A stretch of 64,000 nt of DNA from Bacteroidota bacterium (GCA_024640255.1 JAHEFI010000048.1:1-64000); one strand, 5' to 3'; positions 1 to 10,590 are shown, counted from the stretch's first letter. The notes: a model not told the origin generated them from the sequence alone. Made by a program: numbers and translations.

Positions 1-1900
1 CTTTAGCCAAGAATTCGTTTTTGTCCAACATACCTAGGTCTCCTTTACCTTGACGACGAACAGAAAGCTTGCTTTCAGCCACTTCTTTCTCTCCAATCAC
101 CAACATATAAGGCACTTTCATGATTTCGGTATCACGGATCTTCTTACCAATTTTTTCATTTCTGTCGTCAATCTCAACACGTACGCCAGCTTTCTTAAAT
201 TGTGCACGAACTTCTTCCGCATAAGGCATGAATTTCTCACTAATAGGTAAAATTTTAACCTGTAGTGGTGCTAACCAAACAGGAAATTTACCAGCATAAT
301 GCTCTAGTAAGAAGCCAATAAAACGCTCATGTGTACCCAATGGTGCACGATGTATAATTAACGGAGTTTCAGGCTCGTTGTCTTTGTTAGTGAAATTTAA
401 GTTGAAGCGTTTTCCTTGTGCAAAATCTACTTGGTTAGTTGCCAATGTAAACTCTCTTCCAATGACACTCCAAATTTGAACATCAATCTTAGGGCCATAG
501 AAAGCACCTTCATCTGGTACTTCAACATAAGGGGTACCAGTTTCAATTAATACTTCACGAACCATTGCTTCAGTCTCTTTCCATAGTTCTGGCTCGTTGA
601 TATATTTCTGACCTAATTTACTAGGCTCATGTAAACTTAAACGCATCACGTATTTGTCAATTCCAAAAATCTTGAAATACTTCAAATACATTTCATTCAC
701 TGCTTTGAACTCTTGTGCAAATTGTTCTTTAGTACAATAAATATGCGCATCATTCATGTGTAAACATCTTACACGCATCAATCCAAATAATTCACCTGAT
801 TGCTCGTAACGATAACAAGTACCATACTCTGCTAATCTTAAAGGCATGTCCTTATAGCTCTTAGGTTCTGCATCAAAAATTTTATGGTGATGCGGACAGT
901 TCATTGCTTTCAAGTAATATTTAGTGCCATCCAATTCCATTGGAGGGAACATACTATCTTGGTAATAAGGTAAGTGACCACTGGTCAAATACATGCTCTC
1001 TTTCGCAATATGCGGAGTTACTACTCTTTTGTATCCAGCAGCTTCTTCAGTTTCTTTTGCTAATCTTTCTAATTCTTCAATAATAATGGTACCGTTGGGC
1101 ATCCACAAAGGCAAACCTGGGCCCACATCATCATCCATAGTATAGATACCTAATTCTTTTCCTAATTTTCTATGATCTCTTTTCTTCGCTTCTTCCAATA
1201 ATAATAAGTACTCGTCTAATTCTTTTTGATTAGGGAATGTAATTCCATACACACGAGTCAACATTTTATTCTTCTCATCTCCTTTCCAGAATGCACCAGC
1301 GATATTAGTAATCTTAATGGCTTTGATTGCGCCAGTATTAGGGATATGAGGTCCACGACATAAATCAGTAAACTGACCTTGTGTGTAAAATGTAATGGTT
1401 CCGTCTTCTAATCCAGACAATAAATCTAATTTATATTCATCTCCTTTCTCAGTGAAATAAGCAACTGCTTCTGCTTTACTCAATTCTTTTCTGATATAGG
1501 CATTAGCTTGTTTTGCTAATTCATTCATTTTCTTTTCTAAAGCAAGCACATCTTCTTCTTTGATATGATTGTCTCCCAAATCGATATCGTAATAAAATCC
1601 TTTTTCTACTGCAGGTCCAACCCAGAACTTAGCTCCAGGAAACTGCATTTCAACAGCTTCTGCTAATAAATGCGCAGAAGAATGCCAGAAAGTAGATTTT
1701 CCATCGGCATCATCCCAGGTTAATAATTTTAAAGAAGCATCTTGATTGATTGCGCGCGTGGCATCCCAAACCTCACCGTTTACCGAAGCCGCTAAAACTT
1801 TTTTTGCTAATCCTTCACTGATGGATTTCGCAATACCTAATGCAGTAATCCCTTTTTCATAAGATCTCACTGCGCCGTCTGGAAATTGAATTTGAACCAT
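1..1900 (-). CDS. thrS: threonyl-tRNA synthetase (3' end truncated by window edge)
   Basis: Reverse-strand translation from the ATG at 1898-1900 gives MVQIQFPDGAVRSYEKGITALGIAKSI... (TGS domain) with ...LPLWMPNG..., ...MNCPHHHKIF..., ...RVRCLHMNDAHIYC..., ...HRAPLGTHERFIGFLLEHYAGKFPVWLAP..., typical of ThrRS; open to the window edge, hence missing from the ORF track. Confidence 0.96.
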   Translation of the reverse strand, partial: MVQIQFPDGAVRSYEKGITALGIAKSISEGLAKKVLAASVNGEVWDATRAINQDASLKLLTWDDADGKSTFWHSSAHLLAEAVEMQFPGAKFWVGPAVEKGFYYDIDLGDNHIKEEDVLALEKKMNELAKQANAYIRKELSKAEAVAYFTEKGDEYKLDLLSGLEDGTITFYTQGQFTDLCRGPHIPNTGAIKAIKITNIAGAFWKGDEKNKMLTRVYGITFPNQKELDEYLLLLEEAKKRDHRKLGKELGIYTMDDDVGPGLPLWMPNGTIIIEELERLAKETEEAAGYKRVVTPHIAKESMYLTSGHLPYYQDSMFPPMELDGTKYYLKAMNCPHHHKIFDAEPKSYKDMPLRLAEYGTCYRYEQSGELFGLMRVRCLHMNDAHIYCTKEQFAQEFKAVNEMYLKYFKIFGIDKYVMRLSLHEPSKLGQKYINEPELWKETEAMVREVLIETGTPYVEVPDEGAFYGPKIDVQIWSVIGREFTLATNQVDFAQGKRFNLNFTNKDNEPETPLIIHRAPLGTHERFIGFLLEHYAGKFPVWLAPLQVKILPISEKFMPYAEEVRAQFKKAGVRVEIDDRNEKIGKKIRDTEIMKVPYMLVIGEKEVAESKLSVRRQGKGDLGMLDKNEFLAK

Positions 1901-1954
1901 TTTTATTACAATATATAAGACCGCAAAGGTAGCAAAATTCCTTAGATTTGCTCT

Positions 1955-3136
1955 ATGCGTGTTTTATTGCTCTGTCTTACTTACTGTTTGGGTTTAAATT
2001 CCCTTTATGCCCAAGGTTTAGAGGGTAAATGGAAGGGTTATTTTAGCCCCAACAATAGTCAATTCAGTAAGGTTTACAGCTATGAAATGGACATTACGCA
2101 GGGCCCCAATGAGCAACTCACTATTAGCACTTTTACCAAACTAAGTAATGAGTTTTCTGCACATGCCTATGCAACTGGCCGATTAGATAAAACCACTTTA
2201 CTAGTTCATATTGAAGAACAAGGATTTCTAGACCTAAATATTCAAGAAAATTATGCACCCTGTTTGATGAATAATTTTATGGTTTACAAAAATCTAAGAG
2301 GTCATGAAATTATTGAAGGCACTTATACTTCTTACAATAAAAAAACAGGCAAAGATTGTGGAGGCGGAAAATTATATTTAGAAAAAGAAATACCCATTCA
2401 AAAATTGATTGCTTCAGAAAAAGCAGCGAAAAAGACGATTACTGAAAAACCCAATGAGCTTGTAGTAAAACAAAATATACCTGTTACCAAAACAACTATT
2501 AACACTACTCAATTAGCAAAAAAATCTTCAGCTGAAGTTCCAAAATCAGCTAAACCAAATAATAATACTAATAAAGAAAATCCAGCAGTCATTGCTAAAA
2601 ATACCCCTACAAAAAATGTCTCTGAAAATTTAAATTCTGCTATTAAAAACGCACAAGTGAACAGCGTAAAAGAAGAACCAGTAATGGAGGAAAGCTTCTT
2701 AAATGAACCAGAGGATTTAGAGACGGAAATTAGAATTAAACAAGGCAATGGATTTCAAACAATTCCTTGGGTATTAGTTGGAAGAGAAAATAAATTAGCT
2801 AAAAAAATTACCACTTCTAGCAAGCAATTTAGCATTGATTTATATGATAATGGCACCATCGACAATGATACCATTATTGTATATGATAACAAGAAATTAT
2901 TAGTAAGTAAAAAGAGATTAAGTTATAAAGCCATTCATTTAGAATTCAGCTTATCCGAAATAATGAATGAACATGAAATTATCATAGTTGCACATAATAT
3001 GGGAACTGTGCCTCCTAATACAGCATTATTGGTATTAAAAGATGGAATTACAAGACAAGAATTGTTTATTACTTCAACTAATAAAACCAATGCTAAAATA
3101 ATTATAAGCTATGTACCTCCGCCTAAAGAAGAGTAA
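1955..3136 (+). CDS. secreted hypothetical protein with signal peptide and low-complexity K/N/T/P-rich linker
   Basis: 393-aa ORF, N-terminal hydrophobic signal ending LYAQ; central repetitive linker; divergent from thrS. Confidence 0.8.
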   Translation: MRVLLLCLTYCLGLNSLYAQGLEGKWKGYFSPNNSQFSKVYSYEMDITQGPNEQLTISTFTKLSNEFSAHAYATGRLDKTTLLVHIEEQGFLDLNIQENYAPCLMNNFMVYKNLRGHEIIEGTYTSYNKKTGKDCGGGKLYLEKEIPIQKLIASEKAAKKTITEKPNELVVKQNIPVTKTTINTTQLAKKSSAEVPKSAKPNNNTNKENPAVIAKNTPTKNVSENLNSAIKNAQVNSVKEEPVMEESFLNEPEDLETEIRIKQGNGFQTIPWVLVGRENKLAKKITTSSKQFSIDLYDNGTIDNDTIIVYDNKKLLVSKKRLSYKAIHLEFSLSEIMNEHEIIIVAHNMGTVPPNTALLVLKDGITRQELFITSTNKTNAKIIISYVPPPKEE

Positions 3137-3139
3137 AAC

Positions 3140-3712
3140 TTAAGGCTCTTGTAAATTAAAGCTAGCCTTATATTCTTGACGATCTGTTTTATCAAAAGGA
3201 TTCTTACTAGTCTTGCTATCTCCTATCCAGAACCAATCATTTTCTCCGTCTAATTTTTGGAATATATAAACATTGGTTTTTTTATAACCTATGTCTCCCA
3301 AAAAATGAACCAAAGAAACAGTACACATTTTAAATTGATCTTTTATTAAAACGGGGTCTTGTTCTAAAGACATTGCCTCTAATTCATTTCTGAAACTTTG
3401 TAATCCTGCTAACCAAGAATTTTGAGTTAAAGTATCTGTTGCAGTAGTGTGAACAACAATGGTATCAGTTAAAGCAATTAGATTTTGTAGCGATGTTTTT
3501 AAGCTAGTACTATCAGCAATGGTAAAATTATTTTGAAAATTTTGAAACTCATTTAATAAGCCAAATGATTGCTGATCCCAACTGTCTTGATGATTTTGAG
3601 GATGAAAAGCCCAATAAACGGAATCCTGCTGATCAGTTGTTGGTTCTGAACAAGACAAAACAAAAAATGGCAGTAATATTAATAAATACTTCACTAGGGA
3701 TATTTTTTTCAA
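3140..3712 (-). CDS. putative lipoprotein, unknown function
   Basis: MKKISLVKYLLILLPFFVLSCSEP: signal peptide II lipobox (LSC); convergent to the preceding CDS. Confidence 0.75.
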   Translation of the reverse strand: MKKISLVKYLLILLPFFVLSCSEPTTDQQDSVYWAFHPQNHQDSWDQQSFGLLNEFQNFQNNFTIADSTSLKTSLQNLIALTDTIVVHTTATDTLTQNSWLAGLQSFRNELEAMSLEQDPVLIKDQFKMCTVSLVHFLGDIGYKKTNVYIFQKLDGENDWFWIGDSKTSKNPFDKTDRQEYKASFNLQEP

Positions 3713-3768
3713 ATTTATGCATAATTAGACAGTCCAAGATGCTAACTTTGCGGTCTGAAAATTAAGCT

Positions 3769-5712
3769 ATGTTAATAGGCCTTCAAAATGTAACCTTCGA
3801 ATTTGGCGCAAGAGCCATCATCACAGATGCCACTTGGCATATTCAGCCAGGAGAACGCATTGGCCTTATTGGATATAATGGAACAGGTAAATCTACTATC
3901 CTAAAATTATTGGTGGGACAATACACCCCCTCTAAAGGAACAGTTGAAAAAGGTAAAGACACCACCATTGGTTATTTACACCAAGACTTATTAAGTTTTG
4001 ATACAAGTGAAACCATTACTGAAGTAGCTTTAGGAGCATTTGAAAGAGTTAGAGCATTAGAAAAAGAAGTAGAAAAATTAGGTATAGAATTAGAAGCAAA
4101 CCCTGAAGACAACGATTTACTAATTAAGTATACCGATGCTTTACATGAGATTGATGTTTTAGATGGCTATAATATTAATCATAAGGCCGAGGAAGTTTTA
4201 CATGGTTTAGGATTTACAACTACCGATTTAAGTAGACCCTACAAAGAATTTAGTGGAGGTTGGAGAATGCGTGTATTGTTGGCTAAAATGATTTTACAAG
4301 CACCCGATGTATTATTACTGGATGAGCCTACCAACCACTTGGACTTGCCTAGTATTGAATGGTTAGAAAAATACCTTATTCATTACAAAGGCAGTGTGGT
4401 TATTGTGAGCCATGACAAATTTTTCTTAAATAAAATGGTGAATAAAATTGTTGAAGTGTATCAACAACAATTGAATTTTTATACAGGCGATTATGAATAT
4501 TACGAAGTAGAAAAAGTACAAAGAATAGAAATTCAACAAAGAGCTTTTGAAAATCAACAAGATTATATTCGTCAACAAGAAAGATTTATAGAAAGGTTTA
4601 AAGCTAAAGCATCTAAAGCAGCTCAAGCACAATCTATTCAAAAGCGTTTAGATAAATTAGAAGTTATTGAAGATGTACAATTAGAAAGACCTAATATCAA
4701 AATTAATTTTGCGGTAGATAAAACACCTGGAAAAGTTTTAGTAGACTTAAAAGGTATTACCAAGCAATACCCTACCCTAACAATTTTAGAAAACGCTTTC
4801 GCTGAAATTGAAAGAGGTGATAAAATTGCACTAATTGGTGCCAATGGTAAAGGAAAGTCAACCCTATTAAGGATTGTAGCAGGAATGGAAAGTTTCGAAG
4901 GAGAAAGAGTTTGGGGTCATAATGTGGATGAAAGCTTTTATGCGCAGCACCAATTAGAATCATTGAATTTAAATAATACCATTTTACAAGAAGTTCAAGA
5001 ATGTGGTACTAAAAAAACAGATTTAGAATTAAGAGCATTATTAGGTTGTTTCTTGTTTGGTGGTGACGATGTAGATAAACGCATTAAAATATTAAGTGGA
5101 GGTGAAAAAGCAAGGGTTGCATTAACCAAAACCATTATAAGTAAAGCCAATTTCTTAATGTTGGATGAGCCTACCAACCACTTGGACATGGCAACTGTGG
5201 AATTACTTGCTGAAGCATTAACCAAATATGATGGTTCGATTATCTTAGTAAGTCACGATAGATATTTTATCTCCAAAACAGCCAATAAAATTTGGGAAAT
5301 TGAAGATGAGAAAATTATAGAATTCAAAGGAGACTATAATGAATGGGTTGAATGGAAAGAAAGAATGGCCAAGCAAAAACAAAACCAACCTGAAGCAGTT
5401 AAACAAAAGCCAGAACCAGTTAAAGCTGCAGCGCCGGTAGAAGTAAAACCCACAGGACCAATAGATAAAGACTTACAAAAGCAAATTCAGAAATTACAAA
5501 AAGCCATAGCTCAACTAGAGCAAAACATAGAGACTTTAAATAAAGAAAAAGCGGTTATAGAAACAGAAATGGCAGATCCAGCCATTTATGCAGATCCCAA
5601 TAAATTAAAGCAAATCGAAAAAGCTTACCATGACAAGAATGCACTCATTCGATCCATGGAAAAAGAATATGAACTTGCTTTCAATGATCTATTGGTCCTA
5701 GAATCCAAATAG
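3769..5712 (+). CDS. ABC-F family ATP-binding protein (Uup/YfmR-like)
   Basis: Two ATPase domains (GYNGTGKST / GANGKGKST Walker A; FSGGWRMRV / LSGGEKARV signatures; LLLDEPTNHLD / LMLDEPTNHLD), linker, C-terminal coiled coil, no TM segments. Confidence 0.95.
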   Translation: MLIGLQNVTFEFGARAIITDATWHIQPGERIGLIGYNGTGKSTILKLLVGQYTPSKGTVEKGKDTTIGYLHQDLLSFDTSETITEVALGAFERVRALEKEVEKLGIELEANPEDNDLLIKYTDALHEIDVLDGYNINHKAEEVLHGLGFTTTDLSRPYKEFSGGWRMRVLLAKMILQAPDVLLLDEPTNHLDLPSIEWLEKYLIHYKGSVVIVSHDKFFLNKMVNKIVEVYQQQLNFYTGDYEYYEVEKVQRIEIQQRAFENQQDYIRQQERFIERFKAKASKAAQAQSIQKRLDKLEVIEDVQLERPNIKINFAVDKTPGKVLVDLKGITKQYPTLTILENAFAEIERGDKIALIGANGKGKSTLLRIVAGMESFEGERVWGHNVDESFYAQHQLESLNLNNTILQEVQECGTKKTDLELRALLGCFLFGGDDVDKRIKILSGGEKARVALTKTIISKANFLMLDEPTNHLDMATVELLAEALTKYDGSIILVSHDRYFISKTANKIWEIEDEKIIEFKGDYNEWVEWKERMAKQKQNQPEAVKQKPEPVKAAAPVEVKPTGPIDKDLQKQIQKLQKAIAQLEQNIETLNKEKAVIETEMADPAIYADPNKLKQIEKAYHDKNALIRSMEKEYELAFNDLLVLESK

Positions 5713-5827
5713 ATATACCCAAAACTAACATTTGCTTGTAAAAAAGCAGAAAAATACCCACATTTTAGTTATTCGGTGGTTAATTGCTTCCAAATGTTTA
5801 AATTTGGGGCTCCGTTTAATCGATAGT

Positions 5828-5855
5828 GCATTGATGGCTTCTTGTAAATCAATGC
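5828..5855 (+). promoter_or_regulatory. inverted repeat (8-bp perfect arms, 12-nt loop) in the pfkA 5' leader
   Basis: GCATTGAT-ggcttcttgtaa-ATCAATGC ends 23 nt before the pfkA ATG. Confidence 0.4.
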
Positions 5856-5878
5856 TTTAAAGAATAACTCAAAAAATT

Positions 5879-6865
5879 ATGTCTACTAAAAAAGTCAACA
5901 AAATTGCCGTTTTAACTTCTGGTGGAGACGCCCCCGGTATGAATGCCGCTATCAGAGCTGTAGTTAGAACAGGTGTTTATCATGGTTTGGAGGTTTTTGG
6001 GGTTACAAGAGGTTATAATGGGATGATAGAAGATGATATCTTCCAAATGGACTCTAAATCGGTTGGCAATATTATTCAAAGAGGTGGCACCATTTTAAAG
6101 ACAGCAAGATCAAAAGAGTTCTTCACACCAGAAGGTCGTCAAACTGCATACAACAATCTTAAAAAAAGAGGCATTGACGGGATTGTTGTCATAGGTGGAG
6201 ATGGTAGTTTTAAAGGTGCTCAAAAATTCAGTAACGAATTTGATATTCCTTGTATTGGCTTACCAGGAACAATTGATAAAGATATAGCAGGAAGTGACTT
6301 TACCATTGGATTTGATACAGCAGTGAATACAGCTGTAGAAGCTATTGATAAAATTAGAGACACTGCCGATGCACACGATAGATTATTTGTAGTAGAAGTA
6401 ATGGGAAGAGATGCAGGATATATTGCTTTACATAGTGGTATTGCCACTGGTGCAGAAAATATCTTAATTCCAGAATCTAAAACGGATATGGAAGCTTTGG
6501 TAGCTTCTTTAACGGAGAAAGAAAAAAGAAAGAAATTAGTAAACCTAGTGGTAGTAGCTGAAGGAGATGAATTTGGAGGCGGTACACAGGTGGGTGATTT
6601 CTTAAAACAAAGATTACCAAATGCAGATATTAGAGTATGTATTTTAGGACATATTCAAAGAGGTGGATCTCCAAGTTGTTTGGATAGATTAATTGCCAGC
6701 AGAATGGGATATCATGCGGTAGAATGTTTATTGAATGGTACACATAATGTGATGGTAGGTATCGAAGACAATAAATTAAAATATACTCCATTGGATAATG
6801 CTGTTAAAGCAAAACAAAAAATTTCTGATGAGTGGATGAAAATTGTAAAAATATTAGCTAGTTAA
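5879..6865 (+). CDS. pfkA: ATP-dependent 6-phosphofructokinase
   Basis: TSGGDAPGMNAAIRAVVR, GGDGSFKGA, GLPGTIDKDI, EVMGRDAGYIAL motifs. Confidence 0.97.
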   Translation: MSTKKVNKIAVLTSGGDAPGMNAAIRAVVRTGVYHGLEVFGVTRGYNGMIEDDIFQMDSKSVGNIIQRGGTILKTARSKEFFTPEGRQTAYNNLKKRGIDGIVVIGGDGSFKGAQKFSNEFDIPCIGLPGTIDKDIAGSDFTIGFDTAVNTAVEAIDKIRDTADAHDRLFVVEVMGRDAGYIALHSGIATGAENILIPESKTDMEALVASLTEKEKRKKLVNLVVVAEGDEFGGGTQVGDFLKQRLPNADIRVCILGHIQRGGSPSCLDRLIASRMGYHAVECLLNGTHNVMVGIEDNKLKYTPLDNAVKAKQKISDEWMKIVKILAS

Positions 6866-6884
6866 ATCCCCAATAAAAATAAAA

Positions 6885-8336
6885 ATGAGTCAACCAACTT
6901 ACAAACCAACACACCACAAAACAAAGATTGTAGCCACAGTAGGTCCGGCATGTGAAACATACGATCAATTAAAAGCATTAGTGATTGCAGGCGTGAATGT
7001 GTTTCGTTTAAACTTTTCTCATGGAAGTCACGAAGACAAGAAAAAAATTATCGACAACATTAGAGGTATCAATAAAGAATTAGGATGTACTGTTGCCATT
7101 TTAGGTGATTTACAAGGTCCTAAATTAAGAGTGGGTGAAATTGAAAATAATAGATTGGATGTAAAAGTGGGCGATATCTTGACATTATCAAATGACAAGT
7201 GTATTGGTACCATGGAAAAAATATATGTATCCTACCCTAACCTTGCAGGTGATGTGGTTGTAGGAAATACTATTATGATTGATGATGGTAAGATTGAAGT
7301 GAAAGTAAAGAGTGTAGAAGCAAATGGAGATGTAAAAGTAACTGTAACACTAGGTGGTATTATCTCTTCTAAAAAAGGATTAAACTTACCAGATACCAAA
7401 ATTTCTTTACCAGCATTAACTGAAAAAGATTTAGAAGATGCTGCATTTATCATCAAGGAAAAATTAGACTGGGTTGCATTAAGTTTTGTGAAGAGAGTGG
7501 CTGATATCGAAATGTTAAGAGATTTATTGAATAAGCATAATAGCAAATCAAAAATTATTGCAAAAATCGAAATGCCAGAAGCATTAACCAATATCCGTGA
7601 TATTATTATTGCAAGTGATGCTATCATGGTGGCTCGTGGAGACTTGGGTGTTGAATTACCAGTAGAGAAAATTCCTTTGATTCAAAAAGAATTGATCAGA
7701 AAATGTTTACATAGAGCGAAGCCAGTGATTGTAGCAACTCAAATGATGGAATCAATGATTGATCGTGTTAAACCAAACCGTTCTGAAATTACTGACGTTG
7801 CCAATGCGGTAATCGAAGGTGCAGATGCGGTAATGTTGAGCGGAGAAACAGCAACAGGTCAATTCCCAGTATTGGTGATTGAAACAATGCGTAAAATTAT
7901 TTCAGAAGTAGAACAAAACGGATACAAGTATAACCGTTCAGAAGATTTAAAACCACAACCACATTCTCCATCATTCTTAAGTGATGCATTGTGTTATAAT
8001 GCTTGTAAATTATCTGACGATGCTGAATCACAAGCATTAGTGGGTATGACTCAATCAGGTTATACAGCATTTATGTTGAGTAGTTTCCGTCCAAAATCAC
8101 CTTTATTTGTTTTCACTAAGGAAGCAAGTTTGGTGAATCAATTATCATTAAGCTGGGGTGTAAAAGCATTCTATTATGATAAAGAAGAGAGCTTGGATGC
8201 AATTATCAAAGACCAAATCCAGATCTTAAAGAAAGATGGTTATGTGAAAGAAGGTGATATTGTAGTAAATACTGGAAGTACACCAATTAAGCTACACTTA
8301 CCAACTAATATGATTAAAATTAATAAAGTCGATTAA
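6885..8336 (+). CDS. pyk: pyruvate kinase
   Basis: KTKIVATVGPACETYDQL, NFSHGSHE, MVARGDLGVELP, MLSGETATGQFP motifs; immediately downstream of pfkA. Confidence 0.97.
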   Translation: MSQPTYKPTHHKTKIVATVGPACETYDQLKALVIAGVNVFRLNFSHGSHEDKKKIIDNIRGINKELGCTVAILGDLQGPKLRVGEIENNRLDVKVGDILTLSNDKCIGTMEKIYVSYPNLAGDVVVGNTIMIDDGKIEVKVKSVEANGDVKVTVTLGGIISSKKGLNLPDTKISLPALTEKDLEDAAFIIKEKLDWVALSFVKRVADIEMLRDLLNKHNSKSKIIAKIEMPEALTNIRDIIIASDAIMVARGDLGVELPVEKIPLIQKELIRKCLHRAKPVIVATQMMESMIDRVKPNRSEITDVANAVIEGADAVMLSGETATGQFPVLVIETMRKIISEVEQNGYKYNRSEDLKPQPHSPSFLSDALCYNACKLSDDAESQALVGMTQSGYTAFMLSSFRPKSPLFVFTKEASLVNQLSLSWGVKAFYYDKEESLDAIIKDQIQILKKDGYVKEGDIVVNTGSTPIKLHLPTNMIKINKVD

Positions 8337-8341
8337 ATACT

Positions 8342-8373
8342 AAAACGCTCCTAAAATTGGGAGCGTTTTTTTT
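8342..8373 (+). terminator. Rho-independent terminator after pyk
   Basis: AAAACGCTCC-taaaatt-GGGAGCGTTTTTTTT hairpin with T-run. Confidence 0.85.
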
Positions 8374-8406
8374 GTATATTTATTGTGTAATAATTACAAC
8401 ATTGCT

Positions 8407-10305
8407 ATGCTAGAATCATTTGAAAAGATCCCAGTAAAAATTTACAAGAACCCAACCGAGGGCTCTAATGCCTTAGCTACTCAAATTGCTGCCTTAATCA
8501 AAGAAAAACAAGCTCAAAATTTACCTTGTGTATTAGGTATGGCCACTGGTGCTACTCCCATTCTTTTGTACAAAGAATTGGTTCGTATGCACAAAGAGGA
8601 AGGCTTGAGTTTTAAAAATGTAATTACAGTAAACTTAGACGAATACTATCCTATTCCAAGAAATGCATACCAAAGCTATTGGAGTTTTATGCATCGTCAT
8701 TTGTTTAATCATATAGATATTGATCCTAAAAATATTCATTTGCCTAATTCTGAATGGACAAAAGAAGAGCTAAAAGAAAAATGTGTTGCTTACGAACAAA
8801 CCATTGAAAAATTAGGCGGTATTGATTTACAAATTTTAGGTATTGGTAAAAATGGCCATATTGGATTCAACGAACCTGGCTCTAGTTTTTATTCCAAAAC
8901 AAGAGTGATTCATTTAGACCATTTAACCAGAATGGCGAATTTGTATGAATGGCATGATTTAAATAAGGTTCCAAGAACAGCCATTACAGTGGGTATTGGA
9001 AGTATCATGAAAGCAAAGAAGATTGTTTTATTAGCATGGGGAAATAAAGCAGATATCGTAGCTAAATCAGTGGAGGGAGATGTAACAGAACAAATACCTG
9101 CAAGTGTTTTACAAAACCATGATGATTGTACTTATATCATAGATGAATTTGCTGCTACCGAATTAACTAGAAACAAAGCACCATGGTTAACAGGTTCATG
9201 TGAGTGGACTCCATTAAATATTAAGAAAGCAGTTATTGAGTTGGCATTAAAATTAGATAAAACAGTTCTAAGCTTAACTGCAGACGATTATAAAGAAAAT
9301 AGTTTAGCAGATTTATTGGTATTAAAAGAATCTGTTTACGATATTAACCTGCAAGTGTTTTACATGTTGCGTGATTCTATTACAGGATGGCCTGGTGGAA
9401 AACCCAATGCAGTCATTCCTGCACATCCAGAAAGAAGCACACCACATCCAAAAAGAGTGATGATCTTCTCTCCTCACCCAGATGATGATATCATTAGTAT
9501 GGGTGGAACCTTCATGCGATTACACGATCAAGGACATGATGTACATGTGGCTTATCAAACCAGCGGTAATATTGCCGTAACAGATGAATTTGTTACTCGC
9601 TTCTTGGATTTCGCAGTAGGCTTTGAAGACCTATTTGGTATTGATAATAAAAAGAGTAATGAAATTCTCTCTGAGGCAAGACAATTCTTATCTGGTAAAA
9701 AACCAGGTGAATTGGATACTGCTGAAATTAGATCTATTAAAGGATTGATAAGAAGATGTGAAGCAAAAGCTACATGTAGATATGTGGGCATTGCAGAACA
9801 AAATTATCATTTCATGAATCTGCCTTTTTATGAAACAGGTGCCATTGATAAAAAACCAATGGGTGAAGAAGATATTCAAATCACCATGGATTTATTAAGA
9901 AAAGTAAAACCACACCAAGTGTATTGTGCAGGTGATTTAGCCGATCCACATGGTACCCATAAAGTTTGTTTAGAAGTTATTTTTGAAAGTATGCGCAGAT
10001 TAAAAGCAGCTGGAGAAGATTGGGTGAAAGATTGTTGGGTATGGTTATACAAAGGTGCATGGCAAGAATGGGATATTTCAGAAATTGAAATGGCTGTTCC
10101 AATGAGTCCAGACCAAGTAATGAAAAAACGATTTGGCATATTTATACATCAGTCACAAAAAGATAGTGTTCCTTTCCAAGGTACAGATGCAAGGGAATTC
10201 TGGCAAAGAGCCGAAATTCGCAACGCCAATACCGCTGAATTGTATGCTAAACTAGGCCTAACCAAATACGCAGCTATAGAGGCCTTTGTACGCTGGCTTT
10301 ACTAG
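8407..10305 (+). CDS. nagB: glucosamine-6-phosphate deaminase (NagB) fused to PIG-L/LmbE-like deacetylase
   Basis: N-terminal NagB motifs (LGMATGATPILLYKEL, VNLDEYY, GIGKNGHIGFNEP); C-terminal PIG-L motif (IFSPHPDDDIISMGGTFMRL ... GDLADPHGTHKVC). Likely start ATG at 8407 rather than the tracked 8383. Confidence 0.92.
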   Translation: MLESFEKIPVKIYKNPTEGSNALATQIAALIKEKQAQNLPCVLGMATGATPILLYKELVRMHKEEGLSFKNVITVNLDEYYPIPRNAYQSYWSFMHRHLFNHIDIDPKNIHLPNSEWTKEELKEKCVAYEQTIEKLGGIDLQILGIGKNGHIGFNEPGSSFYSKTRVIHLDHLTRMANLYEWHDLNKVPRTAITVGIGSIMKAKKIVLLAWGNKADIVAKSVEGDVTEQIPASVLQNHDDCTYIIDEFAATELTRNKAPWLTGSCEWTPLNIKKAVIELALKLDKTVLSLTADDYKENSLADLLVLKESVYDINLQVFYMLRDSITGWPGGKPNAVIPAHPERSTPHPKRVMIFSPHPDDDIISMGGTFMRLHDQGHDVHVAYQTSGNIAVTDEFVTRFLDFAVGFEDLFGIDNKKSNEILSEARQFLSGKKPGELDTAEIRSIKGLIRRCEAKATCRYVGIAEQNYHFMNLPFYETGAIDKKPMGEEDIQITMDLLRKVKPHQVYCAGDLADPHGTHKVCLEVIFESMRRLKAAGEDWVKDCWVWLYKGAWQEWDISEIEMAVPMSPDQVMKKRFGIFIHQSQKDSVPFQGTDAREFWQRAEIRNANTAELYAKLGLTKYAAIEAFVRWLY

Positions 10306-10407
10306 TATTTAAGCTATTAAAACTCAATTATTTAGCCAAATTCCTTTGGTAAAATGGCTTTTTGAGGTATATTTGCACCCCTTATTGACTGGGTTAGTAA
10401 GTGGAAT

Positions 10408-10481
10408 GGCCCCGTAGCTCAACTGAATAGAGTATTTGACTACGGATCAAAAGGTTTCAGGTTTGAATCCTGACGGGGTCA
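10408..10481 (+). tRNA. tRNA-Arg (anticodon ACG)
   Basis: Acceptor GGCCCCG/CGGGGTC, anticodon stem TTTGA/TCAAA with loop CTACGGA (ACG), T arm TCAGG-TTTGAAT-CCTGA; no encoded CCA. Confidence 0.93.
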
Positions 10482-10484
10482 CAA

Positions 10485-10513
10485 AGCCCGCACGAACAGT
10501 GCGGGTTTTTTTA
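10485..10513 (+). terminator. Rho-independent terminator after tRNA-Arg
   Basis: GCCCGCAC-GAACA-GTGCGGGTTTTTTT. Confidence 0.85.
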
Positions 10514-10590
10514 TTGCGAGGAGCCGATGAAAGCTTGCTTTCATAAAGGCGACGAGTAATAAAAAAACCAAGCAGCAGGAACTGCTGCGG

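Noticed and set aside
50-250. 66-aa + strand ORF at the left edge
   Set aside because: Antisense to the C-terminal part of thrS, which is clearly coding.
4426-5225. Minus-strand ORFs inside the ABC-F gene
   Set aside because: Antisense to a well-conserved ABC-F coding sequence; hydrophobic low-information translations.
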